In this document: one piece after another, positions 1 through 8,235 of the stretch
Position numbering within the stretch: position 1 is the stretch's first letter
Layout of the letters: each line of letters starts with the position of its first letter
NCBI RefSeq assembly: GCF_004135405.1
Contig: NZ_CP035491.1
Coordinates: forward strand, 3,162,001 to 3,226,000
Reading direction: 5' to 3'
DNA from: Agromyces protaetiae
Lineage (GTDB): Bacteria > Actinomycetota > Actinomycetes > Actinomycetales > Microbacteriaceae
Length of the DNA: 64,000 nucleotides
Notes under the pieces: generated by a model
Told to the model about the DNA's origin: nothing
Databases searched by the model: none
The model's input: only the letters and a program-made list of their open reading frames with translations
Program-made: the position numbers and the translations under genes

Positions 1-441
1 GCGCGCGGCGATCGTCACGAGGAGGAAGCCGTCCTCCGACGCCGTCTCGAACGACCGCGGCACGCCCTCGCCGTCGGTCACGCTCGTGATCCGGATCTCG
101 GTCGGGTGGCCGTCGTATCGCTCGGGGATCGCGCGGCGGATGCCGTGGTTCTGGTCGAAGTCGGGGAACACGGCGACGAGTCGCTCGGTCGTCGTGAGGG
201 TCGAGTGCCCTTCGTCGTCGCGGCCGAGGTCGTAGACGGCGTCGAAAGAGGCGAACGAGAAGTCGTCGACGTCGGCGGGGAGAGCCGCGACGGGTGCGAG
301 AGCGGTGGATGTCCCGGTACCGGTGGATGTCTCGCCGACGGCGTTGCCCGCCGCGGCGGGCGCGACCGCGAGGAACCACGCGGCGGCGAGCGCCCCTGCG
401 GCAGCGACTCGGCGCAATCCGATCGGTCGGCGACGGGACAT
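1..441 (-). CDS. DUF2207-type membrane protein, N-terminal part (cut by window edge)
   Basis: The minus frame from the ATG at 441 runs uninterrupted to the window edge, giving 147 residues. It starts with a basic segment and a hydrophobic Ala-rich signal or membrane segment (residues 10-33). A mature domain follows, with the motif DFSFASFDAVYDLGRD near residues 61-76 and VFPDFDQNHGIRRAIP further on. This pattern is typical of the N-terminal domain of DUF2207 predicted membrane proteins, whose function is unknown. A -10-like TAGCGT lies 6 nt upstream of the ATG, so the transcript is probably leaderless. The C-terminal transmembrane part lies outside the window. Confidence 0.8.
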   Translation of the reverse strand, partial: MSRRRPIGLRRVAAAGALAAAWFLAVAPAAAGNAVGETSTGTGTSTALAPVAALPADVDDFSFASFDAVYDLGRDDEGHSTLTTTERLVAVFPDFDQNHGIRRAIPERYDGHPTEIRITSVTDGEGVPRSFETASEDGFLLVTIAAR

Positions 442-447
442 GGCCCC

Positions 448-453
448 ACGCTA
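448..453 (-). promoter_or_regulatory. -10 box of leaderless promoter, DUF2207 gene
   Basis: On the minus strand TAGCGT is followed by 6 nt and then the ATG at 441. No Shine-Dalgarno sequence is visible. The arrangement matches many other starts in this window. Confidence 0.55.
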
Positions 454-504
454 TCGGCCGCGAGTCTTCCTCGGATACAGCCGCCTGCGAGCCGGTGGCC
501 TGCG

Positions 505-2738
505 TCAGCGGCGGCGGAGCCGCAGGCTGTTGAGGACGACGAACACGCTCGAGAACGCCATCGCCGCGCCCGCGATCATGGGGTTCAGGAACCCCGCCGC
601 CGCGAGCGGGATCGCCGCGACGTTGTATGCGAAGGCCCAGAACAGGTTGCCGCGGATCGTGCCGAGCGTCGCCCGCGAGAGCCGCACGGCCTCGGGGATG
701 ACCGCCGGGTCGTCGCGGAGGAGCGCGAGGTCGCTCGCCGCGGCGGCGGCGTCGGCACCCCCGCCCATCGCGATGCCGAGATCGGCCCCGGCGAGCGCAG
801 GCGCGTCGTTCACGCCGTCGCCCGCCATCGCGACCGTGCGCCCGCGCGCCTGCAGGTCGCGCACGAGCGCGAGCTTGTCTTCGGGGCTCAACGCCGCGTG
901 CACCTCGTCGATGCCGAGCGCTGCCGCGACGCGCGCGGCTGGGCGCTCGGCGTCGCCCGTTGCGAGCACGGGCTCGAGCCCGAGCGCCTTGAGGTCGTCG
1001 ATCGCGCCCCGCGCCGAGTCGCGCACGGTGTCGTCGATCTCGAGGACGGCGCGCATCCGGCCGTCCCAGCCGACCGCGACGGCCGTCGCGTCGGAGGCAG
1101 CGACGCGAGCGCGGAGCTCGTCAGGAACCGCGTATCCGAGCGACTCGAGGAAGGCGAGACGGCCGCACGCGGCCGCGATGCCGTCGATCTCGGCGGTCAC
1201 CCCGAGCCCGCGGTGGGCGCGGAATCGCGCGACGGTCGGCAGGGCCAGGCCGTCGCGTTCGGCGGCCTCGACGACCGCTCGGGCGATCGGATGCTCCGAG
1301 CCGTGCTCGAGGGCGGCCGCCACGGCGAGCGCGTGCGAGGCATCCGCCCCTCTTCGGCGACGACGCCCGTGAGCCGCATGCGCCCCGTCGTGAGCGTGCC
1401 GGTCTTGTCGAGGACGATCGTGTCGGCCTGGCCCGTGCGATCGAGCGCCTCGGGCCCCGTGATGAGGATGCCGCGCGCCGCGCCGCGGCCCGTGCCGACG
1501 AGGATCGCCATCGGCGTCGCAAGCCCGAGGGCGCACGGGCACGCGATGACCAGGACGGCGACGGCCGCAGTGAGCGCGTGCTCGACGGGGCTGCCCGTGA
1601 GGCTCCAGACGATCCCGGTGGCGATCGCGAGGGCGATGACGACGGGCACGAACACCGCCGAGATGCGGTCGGCGAGCCGTTGCGCACGCGACGAGCCCAC
1701 TTGCGCGTCGTCGACGAGCCGCGCGATCTGCGCGAGCCGCGCGTCGGCGCCGACCCGCGTCGCCTCGATCACGAGCCGCCCGTCGACGACGATCGTCGCG
1801 CCCGTCACGTGGGAGCCCGGTTCGACGTCGACGGGTGCGGGTTCGCCTGTGAGCATGCGCTCGTCGACGGCGGCCTCGCCCTCGACGACGACGCCGTCGG
1901 CGGCGATGCGCTCCCCCGGCCGGACCGCGAAGCGGTCGCCCGCGCGGAGGTCGGCGAGCGGGATGCGACGTTCGGCGGCCTGCCCCGAGGCATCCGTCTC
2001 GACGAGCGTCGACTCGCTCGGCGCGAGGTCCGCGAGGGCGCGGAGCGCCCGGCCCGCGCGCCGCTTGGAACGCGCCTCGAGCACCCGGCCGGCGAGGATG
2101 ACCGCGACGACGCCCGCCGCGACCTCGAAGTAGACGTCGCCGCCCGGCATGCCGCGGACGCCCCACACCCACTCGTGGCGCATGCCGATCTCGCCCGCGT
2201 GCCCGAAGACGAGCGCCTGCACCGACCACAGGTATGCCGTGAGCGTGCCGAGCGAGACGAGGGTGTCCATCGTGAGGGCCCCGTGGCGGAGGTTCACGGC
2301 CGCGGCCCGGTGGAACGGCCACCCGCCCCACAGCACGACCGGCGTGGCGAGCGCGAGCGACGCCCACTGCCAGCCCGGGAACTGCAGCGCCGGGATCATC
2401 GCGACGAGCACGACGGGGATCGCGAGCGCGGCAGAGACGGCGAGCCGTCGCGTGAGCGGGTCGCGGCGGGCGGATGGCTCGGTGCCGACGCCTTCCGTCG
2501 CCGTCGCCGTCGCCGGTGGCTCGGGCTCGACGAGGGTCGCGCGGTACCCCGCGGCGTCGACCGCCTCGAGGAGCGTGTCGACCGGGACATCCGCCGGATA
2601 GCTCACGCGGGCCCGCTCGGTCGCGAGGTTGACGCGCGCGTCGACGCCCTCGATGCGCGTGAGGCGCTTCTCGACGCGCGCGACGCAGCTCGCGCACGTC
2701 ATGCCTTCGATGTCGAGGTCGACGGTCAGGGTTTCCAC
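505..2738 (-). pseudogene. copA: Copper-translocating P1B-type ATPase, apparent single-base frameshift
   Basis: This is a Cu(I)-exporting ATPase. It has an N-terminal heavy-metal-binding domain with GMTCASC, transmembrane helices, the phosphatase motif MLTGEPAPVD, CPC in ACPCALGLATP, the phosphorylation site DKTGTLTTG, and GDGVNDAPAL. The C-terminal helices carry FAYNVAAIPLAA and MAFSSVFVVLNSLRL, as expected for the copper class. The frame with the first two thirds (from 2738) and the frame with the ATP-binding domain (to 505) do not join. They meet at the C4 run 1347-1350, and one extra base there would restore a protein of about 744 residues. The GTG at 2738 follows TACACT by 7 nt and lies next to the CsoR-type operator. 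It is divergent from the regulator at 2791. The break is either a true lesion or a sequencing error, and I favour the latter. Confidence 0.88.
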
Positions 2739-2745
2739 GAACTCG

Positions 2746-2751
2746 AGTGTA
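2746..2751 (-). promoter_or_regulatory. -10 box of the copA leaderless promoter
   Basis: Minus-strand TACACT lies 7 nt before the GTG at 2738. It touches the operator at 2750-2764, so a bound repressor would cover it. Confidence 0.5.
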
Positions 2752-2764
2752 CCCCAGGGGGGTA
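2750..2764. promoter_or_regulatory. CsoR-type operator between copA and its regulator
   Basis: TACCCC-AGG-GGGGTA is a perfect inverted repeat with 6-nt arms. GC-tract palindromes of this kind are the usual operators of the CsoR/RcnR family. The site sits between the divergent copA and csoR-like genes and overlaps the copA -10 box. Confidence 0.75.
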
Positions 2765-2778
2765 TGCGGTTCGTGGGG

Positions 2779-2784
2779 TATCCT
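2779..2784 (+). promoter_or_regulatory. -10 box of the csoR-like leaderless promoter
   Basis: TATCCT is followed by 6 nt (TGGAGG) and the GTG at 2791. GGAGG abuts the start codon, too close to act as a ribosome binding site. The leaderless reading therefore decides this start over the in-frame ATG at 2764, which lies at the operator's edge. Confidence 0.5.
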
Positions 2785-2790
2785 TGGAGG

Positions 2791-3069
2791 GTGATCGAGG
2801 ACATCAAGAAGCGCGCGCTCCACCGCACGAAGATCATCGAGGGGCAGCTGCGCGGCATCGAGAAGATGATCGAGAACGAGGAGTACTGCGTCGACATCAT
2901 CACGCTCTCGCTCGCCGTGCAGAAGTCGCTCGCCTCGCTCAACAAGCTGCTCGTCGAGAACCACCTCCGCACGCACGTCACGCATCAGTACGAGGCGGGC
3001 GGCGAGGAGCGCGAGGCCGCGGTCGCGGAGCTCCTCCGCATCTTCGAGCTGTCGAACAATCGCGGCTGA
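2791..3069 (+). CDS. CsoR/RcnR-family metal-sensing repressor
   Basis: This is a 92-residue all-helical DUF156 repressor beginning VIEDIKKRALHRTKIIEGQL. In this family metal binding at the dimer interface releases operator DNA. The first-sphere positions are Cys33, His58 and His62 (spacing 25 and 4). Classical CsoR has Cys-His-Cys, while RcnR has Cys-His-His at the equivalent positions. The neighbouring ATPase has the copper signature, so copper is the likely effector, but the ligand set leaves room for another metal. The gene is divergent from copA with a palindromic operator between them, so it probably represses copA and itself. Confidence 0.88.
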   Translation: MIEDIKKRALHRTKIIEGQLRGIEKMIENEEYCVDIITLSLAVQKSLASLNKLLVENHLRTHVTHQYEAGGEEREAAVAELLRIFELSNNRG

Positions 3070-3093
3070 CCGGGCGTCGGGGCGACGCGAAGC

Positions 3094-3123
3094 ACCGAGT
3101 ACCGAAGAACCGAGTACCGAAGT
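3094..3123. repeat. Tandem 15-nt repeat ACCGAGTACCGAAG(A/T)
   Basis: Two consecutive units share ACCGAGTACCGAAG and differ only in the last base. Each unit is itself made of two ACCGA-led halves. The core resembles the GTGCCGAAGTGCC arms found about 90 nt downstream. Confidence 0.75.
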
Positions 3124-3182
3124 ACAACGACGTTCGGCGACCCTGGGCTTCGCACGCCGGTGGCAAGCCCTTCTGGTCGACG

Positions 3183-3279
3183 CGGCGGTGCCGAAGTGCC
3201 GCGGCCCCGAAGCATCCGCTGCATTCGCATCGCCGATGCGCAGCATCTGCGACCGCCGGTGCCGAAGTGCCGCGTGCGG
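3183..3279. repeat. Dispersed structured repeat, copy A
   Basis: Two direct copies of GGTGCCGAAGTGCCGC start at 3187 and 3258, 71 nt apart. A potential hairpin (arms CGCAT 3226-3230 and ATGCG 3236-3240) lies between them. The same arms with the same 71-nt spacing and a different central hairpin occur in reverse orientation at 52,262-52,348. Confidence 0.7.
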
Positions 3280-3381
3280 CGGGACCGCAAGGAGACTCCG
3301 GGGCGAGGCGGTCGGTCGGCGCGGACCGGGCGGCGCGGACCGGGCGGCGGAGTCCGCCGCTTTCGGGGGCGAGGAGACGGC

Positions 3382-4263
3382 CTACGTGCCGGGCGCGGTC
3401 GCCGCGAGCCACGCGTCGAGGTCGCTCGGCTCGTCGGTGATGATGCCGTCGACGCCGAGCGCGCTCACCTTCGCCCAGTCCTCCTGCGAGTTGAGGGTGT
3501 AGCACAGCACCGAGACCCCGGCCGCGTGCAGCCGCTCGACAGCGACTTTCGCGCGCCGCACCGACGCCGCGGTCGTGCCGAATCCGATGACGCCGAATCG
3601 CTCCACGAGCGGCAGCGGGTCGTCGGGCAGTTCGCGCGTGAGCATGATCCGGGGCGTCGTGGGCGAGGCGGCCTTGATCGCGAGGAGCGACTCGATGCTG
3701 AAGCTCTCGAGGATGATGCGAGAGCGGAGGTTGTGCCGTTCGATGAGCCCCACGATCTTGCGGACGCCGGCGGGGGTCCAATCGGCTTTGAGCTCGACGA
3801 GCGCCCGGGCATCGGGCCGCTCGGCGAGCGCCGCAAGGAACGCGTCGAGGGTCGGAACGCGCTCGCCCGCGAACTCCTCGCCGTACCAGGAGCCGACGTC
3901 GATCGTCGAGAGCTCTGCGAAGGTCAGGTCTTCGACGCGCTTCGCGACCCCCGCGACGCGCTCGAGGGTGACGTCGTGGAACAGCACGGGCACGCCGTCG
4001 CTCGTGAGCCGCACGTCGGTCTCGACGTACGCGAGCCGATCCATCGCGAGTTCGAGCGAGACCATCGTGTTCTCAGGGGCGCTCGCGCGGTCGCCGCGGT
4101 GGCCGACCGTGAACGCCGGCTCCCCCGGCGCGCGCATGGCGCCGAAGACGTCGGCCGCGAGCACCCGCGGCGGCACCTGCGCGCCGATGAGCACGCTCGT
4201 GAGCGCGATCGAGCAGAGGACCAGCAGCGAACGGCGGGCGACCGTTCGGAAGGCTGAATTCAC
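3382..4263 (-). CDS. Secreted or membrane-anchored glycerophosphodiester phosphodiesterase
   Basis: This GDPD-family phosphodiesterase hydrolyses glycerophosphodiesters to an alcohol and glycerol-3-phosphate. The visible active-site elements are HRGDRASAPENT (catalytic His and metal Glu), ETDVRLTSDG and VLFHD (second His). The TIM barrel ends with DGIITDEP. A hydrophobic N-terminal segment, RSLLVLCSIALTSVLIGAQ, suggests export. I chose the GTG at 4263 because GGGGAAAGG lies about 9 nt upstream. An in-frame GTG at 4314 would add 17 residues before the signal sequence. The gene is monocistronic and convergent with the csoR-like gene. About 293 aa is normal for the family. Confidence 0.88.
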   Translation of the reverse strand: MNSAFRTVARRSLLVLCSIALTSVLIGAQVPPRVLAADVFGAMRAPGEPAFTVGHRGDRASAPENTMVSLELAMDRLAYVETDVRLTSDGVPVLFHDVTLERVAGVAKRVEDLTFAELSTIDVGSWYGEEFAGERVPTLDAFLAALAERPDARALVELKADWTPAGVRKIVGLIERHNLRSRIILESFSIESLLAIKAASPTTPRIMLTRELPDDPLPLVERFGVIGFGTTAASVRRAKVAVERLHAAGVSVLCYTLNSQEDWAKVSALGVDGIITDEPSDLDAWLAATAPGT

Positions 4264-4423
4264 GGGTTCGGGCCTTTCCCCGATCTCGCTCCGTTGCGCG
4301 ATCGGTAGGGTCACGCTAGCACAGCCCGTTACCCTTTCGTTACCTTCAATTCAGGGGACATCGATCGAGTCGATGAAGCGATCGACGGATGCCGCGGGGT
4401 CGCCGCCGACCGCAGAGACCCGC

Positions 4424-4663
4424 TCAGCCCCGCTCGTTCCCCCGCTTGTAGTCACCGCTCGCGCGCGCGAGCACGTACTGCGACTCCGCCTCGTCGGCGC
4501 GCTGCAGTGCGGCCACGAGGCGCGCGGCATCGCGACCGCCGACCGTCATGACCGCACGACCGCCGCGCGACACGATGACCGCGCCCTCTTTCGTGACGCG
4601 GTAGTCGAACGGATCGATCACGAGTCGATCGCGGGCGTCGGAAGCACCCTCGCGTCCAGCCAT
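4424..4663 (-). CDS. Small conserved-type protein of unknown function
   Basis: This 79-residue protein starts at an ATG 11 nt downstream of the second aldehyde dehydrogenase, so it is likely the last gene of the deoC operon. It reads MAGREGASDARDRLVIDPFD and then a compact segment with VTKEGAVIVSRGGRAVMTV and DAARLVAALQRADEAESQ. This would fit a short beta hairpin and a helix. There is no membrane segment and no cysteine. I do not recognise the family. Codon use matches its neighbours. Confidence 0.65.
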   Translation of the reverse strand: MAGREGASDARDRLVIDPFDYRVTKEGAVIVSRGGRAVMTVGGRDAARLVAALQRADEAESQYVLARASGDYKRGNERG

Positions 4664-4674
4664 CCCGTGCCCCA

Positions 4675-5535
4675 CTACTTCAGGCTCTTCGTGTGCCAGA
4701 TCGTCTTCGTCTCGGTGAACGCGCGGATGCGCTCGAGCGACGGCGCCGCGGCGTCGGGCCCCTGCTCGGGCCGAAGGACACGCGTGAGCGTCTCGGCCGC
4801 GGCGATCTCGAGGTCGACCCACTCGAGGTCGGCCGCGCCGACGAGGTCGAGCGCGTTGACGTCGGCGTGCGATGCGAGCCACGGCGCGATCTCGGCCGGC
4901 GAGCCCGTGAGCACGTTGACGACGCCCTTCGGCACGTCGCTCGTCGCGAGCACTTCGGCGAGCGAGATCGCCGACAGCGGGAACCGCTCGCTCGCGACGA
5001 CGACGACCGCGTTGCCCGTCACGAGCGCCGGAGCGATCGCCGACACGAAGCCGAGGAGCGCCGAGTCCTGCGGCGCGACGATCGCGACGACGCCCGTCGG
5101 CTCGGGCACCGAGATGTTGAAGAACGGGCCTGCCACCGGGTTCGCGTTGCCCGCGACCTGCGCGAACTTGTCGGCCCACCCGGCATACCAGACCCAGCGG
5201 TCGATCGCCTCGTCGACCTGCGCGCTCGCCTGCGCGTGCGTCACGCCCTCCTGCTCCTCGATCTCGGCGATGAACTGGATGCGTCGCCCTTCCAGGAGCT
5301 CGGCGATGCGGTACAGCACCTGCCCGCGGTTGTACGCCGTGGCTCCGGCCCAGCCGCCGACGGCGGCACGCGCGGCGACGACCGCGTCGCGCGCGTCTTT
5401 CCGCGACGCGAGCGCGGCATTCGCGAGGAACGCGCCCGCAGCCGACCGCACCTCGTAGATGCGACCCGACTCGCTGCGCGGGAACGCCCCGCCGATGAAC
5501 AGCTTGTACGTCTTGGGCACGGCCAGGCGGCTCAT
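4675..5535 (-). CDS. Truncated aldehyde dehydrogenase-family protein without catalytic residues
   Basis: This 286-residue protein aligns with the N-terminal NAD-binding part of aldehyde dehydrogenases: KTYKLFIGGAFPRSESG, the WAGATAYNRGQVLYRIAELL region, PTGVVAIVAPQDSALLGFVS and GVVNVLTGSPAEIAPWLASH. It stops where full enzymes carry the catalytic Glu and Cys, and neither the ELGGK nor the GQxC motif is present. Full-length family members have about 480-500 aa. The start overlaps the stop of the complete dehydrogenase upstream by 4 nt (ATGA), so the two are made together. A structural or regulatory partner role is an inference. Confidence 0.8.
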   Translation of the reverse strand: MSRLAVPKTYKLFIGGAFPRSESGRIYEVRSAAGAFLANAALASRKDARDAVVAARAAVGGWAGATAYNRGQVLYRIAELLEGRRIQFIAEIEEQEGVTHAQASAQVDEAIDRWVWYAGWADKFAQVAGNANPVAGPFFNISVPEPTGVVAIVAPQDSALLGFVSAIAPALVTGNAVVVVASERFPLSAISLAEVLATSDVPKGVVNVLTGSPAEIAPWLASHADVNALDLVGAADLEWVDLEIAAAETLTRVLRPEQGPDAAAPSLERIRAFTETKTIWHTKSLK

Positions 5536-7154
5536 TTCGCCGCTCCCTTCTTCGCGGTGCGGGTCGATCGGGTCGCGCGGACGCGCTTGGGAGCGGGCGC
5601 ATCGGCACCGGCGGCGGATGCCTCGGCACCGGCCGCTGCGGACACGAGCGCGGGTGAGGCATCCGAGGCCCCGACGCGGCGCTGCGCGCCGCCGCGCCCG
5701 CCCGACACGGCCGACGACGACGCCGGCGCGAGGTACGCCCCGAGCCCGTGGCGGCCGCCCTCGCGGCCGTAGCCCGACTCCTTGTAGCCGCCGAACGGGC
5801 TCGCGGGGTCGAACCGGTTGAACGTGTTCGCCCAGATGACCCCCGCACGAAGCTGGTCGGCGAGCTGCAACATGCGGCTGCCCTTCTCGGTCCAGATGCC
5901 CGCCGACAGGCCGTAGGGCGTGTTGTTCGCCTTCGCAACCGCCTCTCCGGGCGTGCGGAACGTCAGCACCGACAGCACGGGGCCGAAGATCTCTTCGCGT
6001 GCGATCGCGTGGCTCGTCTGCACGTTCGTGAAGATCGTCGGCGCGAACCAGAACCCGTTGTCGGGGATCTCGCACTCGGCCGTCCAGCGCTCCGCGCCCT
6101 CGGCGTCGCCGAGGTCGCTCAGCCGCGTGATGCGCTCGAGCTGTTCGCGCGAGTTGATCGCGCCGATATCGGTGTTCTTGTCGAGCGGGTCGCCGAGCCG
6201 CAGCGTCGAGAGCCGCAGCTTCAACCGCTCGACGACCTCGTCGTGGATCGACTCCTGCACGAGCAGGCGGCTGCCCGCGCAGCACACGTGCCCCTGGTTG
6301 AAGAAGATGCCGTTGACGATGCCGTCGACGGCCTGGTCGATGGGGGCGTCGTCGAAGACGATGTTCGCGGCCTTGCCGCCGAGTTCGAGGGTGACCTTCT
6401 TGTTCGTGCCCGCGACGGTGCGCGCGATCTGCCGGCCGACGGACGTCGACCCCGTGAACGCGACCTTGTCGACGTCGGGGTGGGCGACGAGCGCCGCGCC
6501 CGTGTCGCCGGCGCCCGTGACGATGCTGACGACGCCGGGCGGGAGGTCGGCCTGCTGGAGGATCTCGGCGAAGATGAGCGCGGTGAGCGGCGTCGTCTCG
6601 GCGGGCTTCAGCACGACCGTGTTGCCCGTCGCGAGGGCGGGCGCGATCTTCCACGCGAGCATGAGGAGCGGGAAGTTCCACGGGATGACCTGGCCCGCGA
6701 CGCCGAGCGAGCGCGGGTTCGCGCCGAGGCCCGCGTAGTCGAGCTTGTCGGCCCAGCCCGCGTAGTAGAAGAACCAGGCCGCGACGAGCGGGATGTCGAC
6801 ATCGCGCGACTCTTTGATGGGCTTGCCGTTGTCGAGCGACTCGGCGACCGCGAGTTCGCGCGCGCGCTCTTGCACGAGCCGGGCGATGCGGAAGAGGTAC
6901 TTGCCGCGATCGCGCCCGCTCATCTTCGACCAGACCCGGTCGTAGGCGCGGCGGGCCGCGGCGACGGCATCGGAGACATCCGCCTCGTTCGCGTTCGCGA
7001 TCGTCGCGAGGCGCTCCTCGGTCGCCGGGGAGATCGTCTGGAAGGGCGTGCCGCGCCCCTCGACGAACTCGCCGTCGATGAAGAGGCCGTAGCTCTCGCG
7101 AAGCGCGAGGACCGAGCGCGACTCGGGCGCCGGTGCGTAGTCGAGGAAGCTCAT
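5532..7154 (-). CDS. NAD(P)-dependent aldehyde dehydrogenase with basic Ala-rich tail
   Basis: This is a full-length aldehyde dehydrogenase of 540 aa. The NAD-binding motif FTGSTSVGRQIA, catalytic Glu257 (in TLELGGK) and nucleophile Cys291 (in FFNQGHVCCAGSR) are all present, as is PFGGYKESGYGREGG near the C terminus. About 65 extra residues follow, rich in Ala and Ser and ending in basic KRVRATRSTRTAKKGAAK. It lies directly downstream of deoC (13 nt), whose product reaction yields acetaldehyde, so acetaldehyde oxidation to acetate is the likely job. It is coupled to the truncated homologue by an ATGA overlap. Confidence 0.88.
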   Translation of the reverse strand: MSFLDYAPAPESRSVLALRESYGLFIDGEFVEGRGTPFQTISPATEERLATIANANEADVSDAVAAARRAYDRVWSKMSGRDRGKYLFRIARLVQERARELAVAESLDNGKPIKESRDVDIPLVAAWFFYYAGWADKLDYAGLGANPRSLGVAGQVIPWNFPLLMLAWKIAPALATGNTVVLKPAETTPLTALIFAEILQQADLPPGVVSIVTGAGDTGAALVAHPDVDKVAFTGSTSVGRQIARTVAGTNKKVTLELGGKAANIVFDDAPIDQAVDGIVNGIFFNQGHVCCAGSRLLVQESIHDEVVERLKLRLSTLRLGDPLDKNTDIGAINSREQLERITRLSDLGDAEGAERWTAECEIPDNGFWFAPTIFTNVQTSHAIAREEIFGPVLSVLTFRTPGEAVAKANNTPYGLSAGIWTEKGSRMLQLADQLRAGVIWANTFNRFDPASPFGGYKESGYGREGGRHGLGAYLAPASSSAVSGGRGGAQRRVGASDASPALVSAAAGAEASAAGADAPAPKRVRATRSTRTAKKGAAK

Positions 7155-7167
7155 GTCTGGATGCCTC

Positions 7168-8175
7168 TCAGTCGATCGTCACGTAGTCGGGGCCCGAGTA
7201 GCGGCCGGTGGTGAGCTTCTGACGCTGCAGGAGCACGTCGTTCAAGAGGCTGGATGCCCCGAAGCGGAACAGGTGCGGCTGCAGCCAATCTTCGCCGACG
7301 ATCTCGGCGACGGTCACGAGGTACTTGACGGCGTCTTTCGAGGTGCGGATGCCGCCCGCGGGCTTGACGCCGATGCGCTGGCCGGTGAGCAGGTGCCAGT
7401 CGCGCACGACCTGCAGCATGAGGAGCGTGACCGGGAGGGTCGCGGCGGGGGCGACCTTGCCCGTCGACGTCTTGATGAAGTCGCCGCCCGCGAGGATCGA
7501 CAGCCACGACGCCCGCCGCACGTTGTCGTACGTCACGAGCTCGCCCGTCTCGAGGATGACCTTGAGGCTCGCACTGGTGCCGTCGGGCCGCACGCACGCG
7601 GCCTTGACGGCCGCGATCTGGTCGAACACCTCGCCGTACCGGCCCGCGAGGAACGCGCCGCGGTCGATGACCATGTCGATCTCGTCGGCGCCCGCCGCGA
7701 CCGCGTCGGCCGTGTCGGCGAGCTTGATGTCGAGCGACGCGCGCCCCGACGGGAACGCCGTCGCGACGGCCGCGACCGAGACGAGCCCATCGTCGGGGTC
7801 GCCGTGGGCGGCGCCGAGCGCATCGACCGCGACGCCCACGAGGTCGCCGTACACGCACACGGCCGCGACGCGCGGCGTCGTGATGTCGGTCGAGTCGGGC
7901 TTCAGCGCCTTGCCGACGAGCGAGCGCACCTTGCCGGGCGTGTCGGCGCCCTCGAGGGTCGTGAGGTCGATGAGCGAGATGATCTTGTCGAGCGCCCACG
8001 CCTTCGAGCTCGTCTTGATCGACCGCGAGCCGAGCCCCGCGGCGCGCTGCTCGAGCCCGACCGCGTCGACGCCGGGGATGCCGTGCAGATAGCGACGGAG
8101 CGTCGCGTCGTCGGGTTCGCCGCCGAGCACCGCGAGCGCGCGCTCGCGGGCCGTGACGAGTGAAGTGCCTGCCAT
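7168..8175 (-). CDS. deoC: Deoxyribose-phosphate aldolase
   Basis: DeoC cleaves 2-deoxyribose-5-phosphate to glyceraldehyde-3-phosphate and acetaldehyde in deoxynucleoside catabolism. The class I aldolase barrel shows the Schiff-base lysine Lys235 in FIKTSTGK, the second lysine in GVKPAGGIR, and DEIDMVIDRG earlier in the barrel. At 335 aa it belongs to the longer form with an N-terminal extension (E. coli DeoC has 259 aa). It lies 60 nt downstream of a SorC/DeoR-type regulator and just upstream of the aldehyde dehydrogenase pair, so the four genes look like one operon. Confidence 0.93.
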   Translation of the reverse strand: MAGTSLVTARERALAVLGGEPDDATLRRYLHGIPGVDAVGLEQRAAGLGSRSIKTSSKAWALDKIISLIDLTTLEGADTPGKVRSLVGKALKPDSTDITTPRVAAVCVYGDLVGVAVDALGAAHGDPDDGLVSVAAVATAFPSGRASLDIKLADTADAVAAGADEIDMVIDRGAFLAGRYGEVFDQIAAVKAACVRPDGTSASLKVILETGELVTYDNVRRASWLSILAGGDFIKTSTGKVAPAATLPVTLLMLQVVRDWHLLTGQRIGVKPAGGIRTSKDAVKYLVTVAEIVGEDWLQPHLFRFGASSLLNDVLLQRQKLTTGRYSGPDYVTID

Positions 8176-8235
8176 GATGACCTGCCGTTCGATCGGTGGT
8201 GCGGTGCTTCGTGAAGTCGGTGGATGTCTCGGGCG

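Larger units (their letters stand above)
3070..3381. other. Intergenic region with two repeat clusters
   Basis: This 312-nt stretch between the csoR-like gene and the convergent glycerophosphodiesterase holds no credible gene. It contains a 15-nt tandem repeat at 3094-3123 and a structured direct-repeat element at 3183-3279. A sister copy of the element occurs near 52.3 kb. Confidence 0.7.

Noticed and set aside
106-2133. Long plus-strand open frame of 675 codons opposite copA
   Set aside because: It is an antisense shadow of the copper ATPase, Arg/Ala-rich with no family motif. High GC makes such frames common throughout this window, so other large shadows were ignored too.
2764-2790. In-frame ATG at 2764 as start of the csoR-like gene
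   Set aside because: It overlaps the edge of the operator and the -10 box of the better start at 2791, and adds nine residues foreign to the family.
505-3246. A single minus frame of 913 codons covering copA and csoR
   Set aside because: Only its last part codes for the ATPase. The upstream part is out of frame with copA and antisense to the csoR-like gene.
3070-3381. Possible CRISPR array from repeated GTGCCGAAG units
   Set aside because: There are too few repeats, the unit is only 13-16 nt, there are no regular spacers and no cas genes are in the window.
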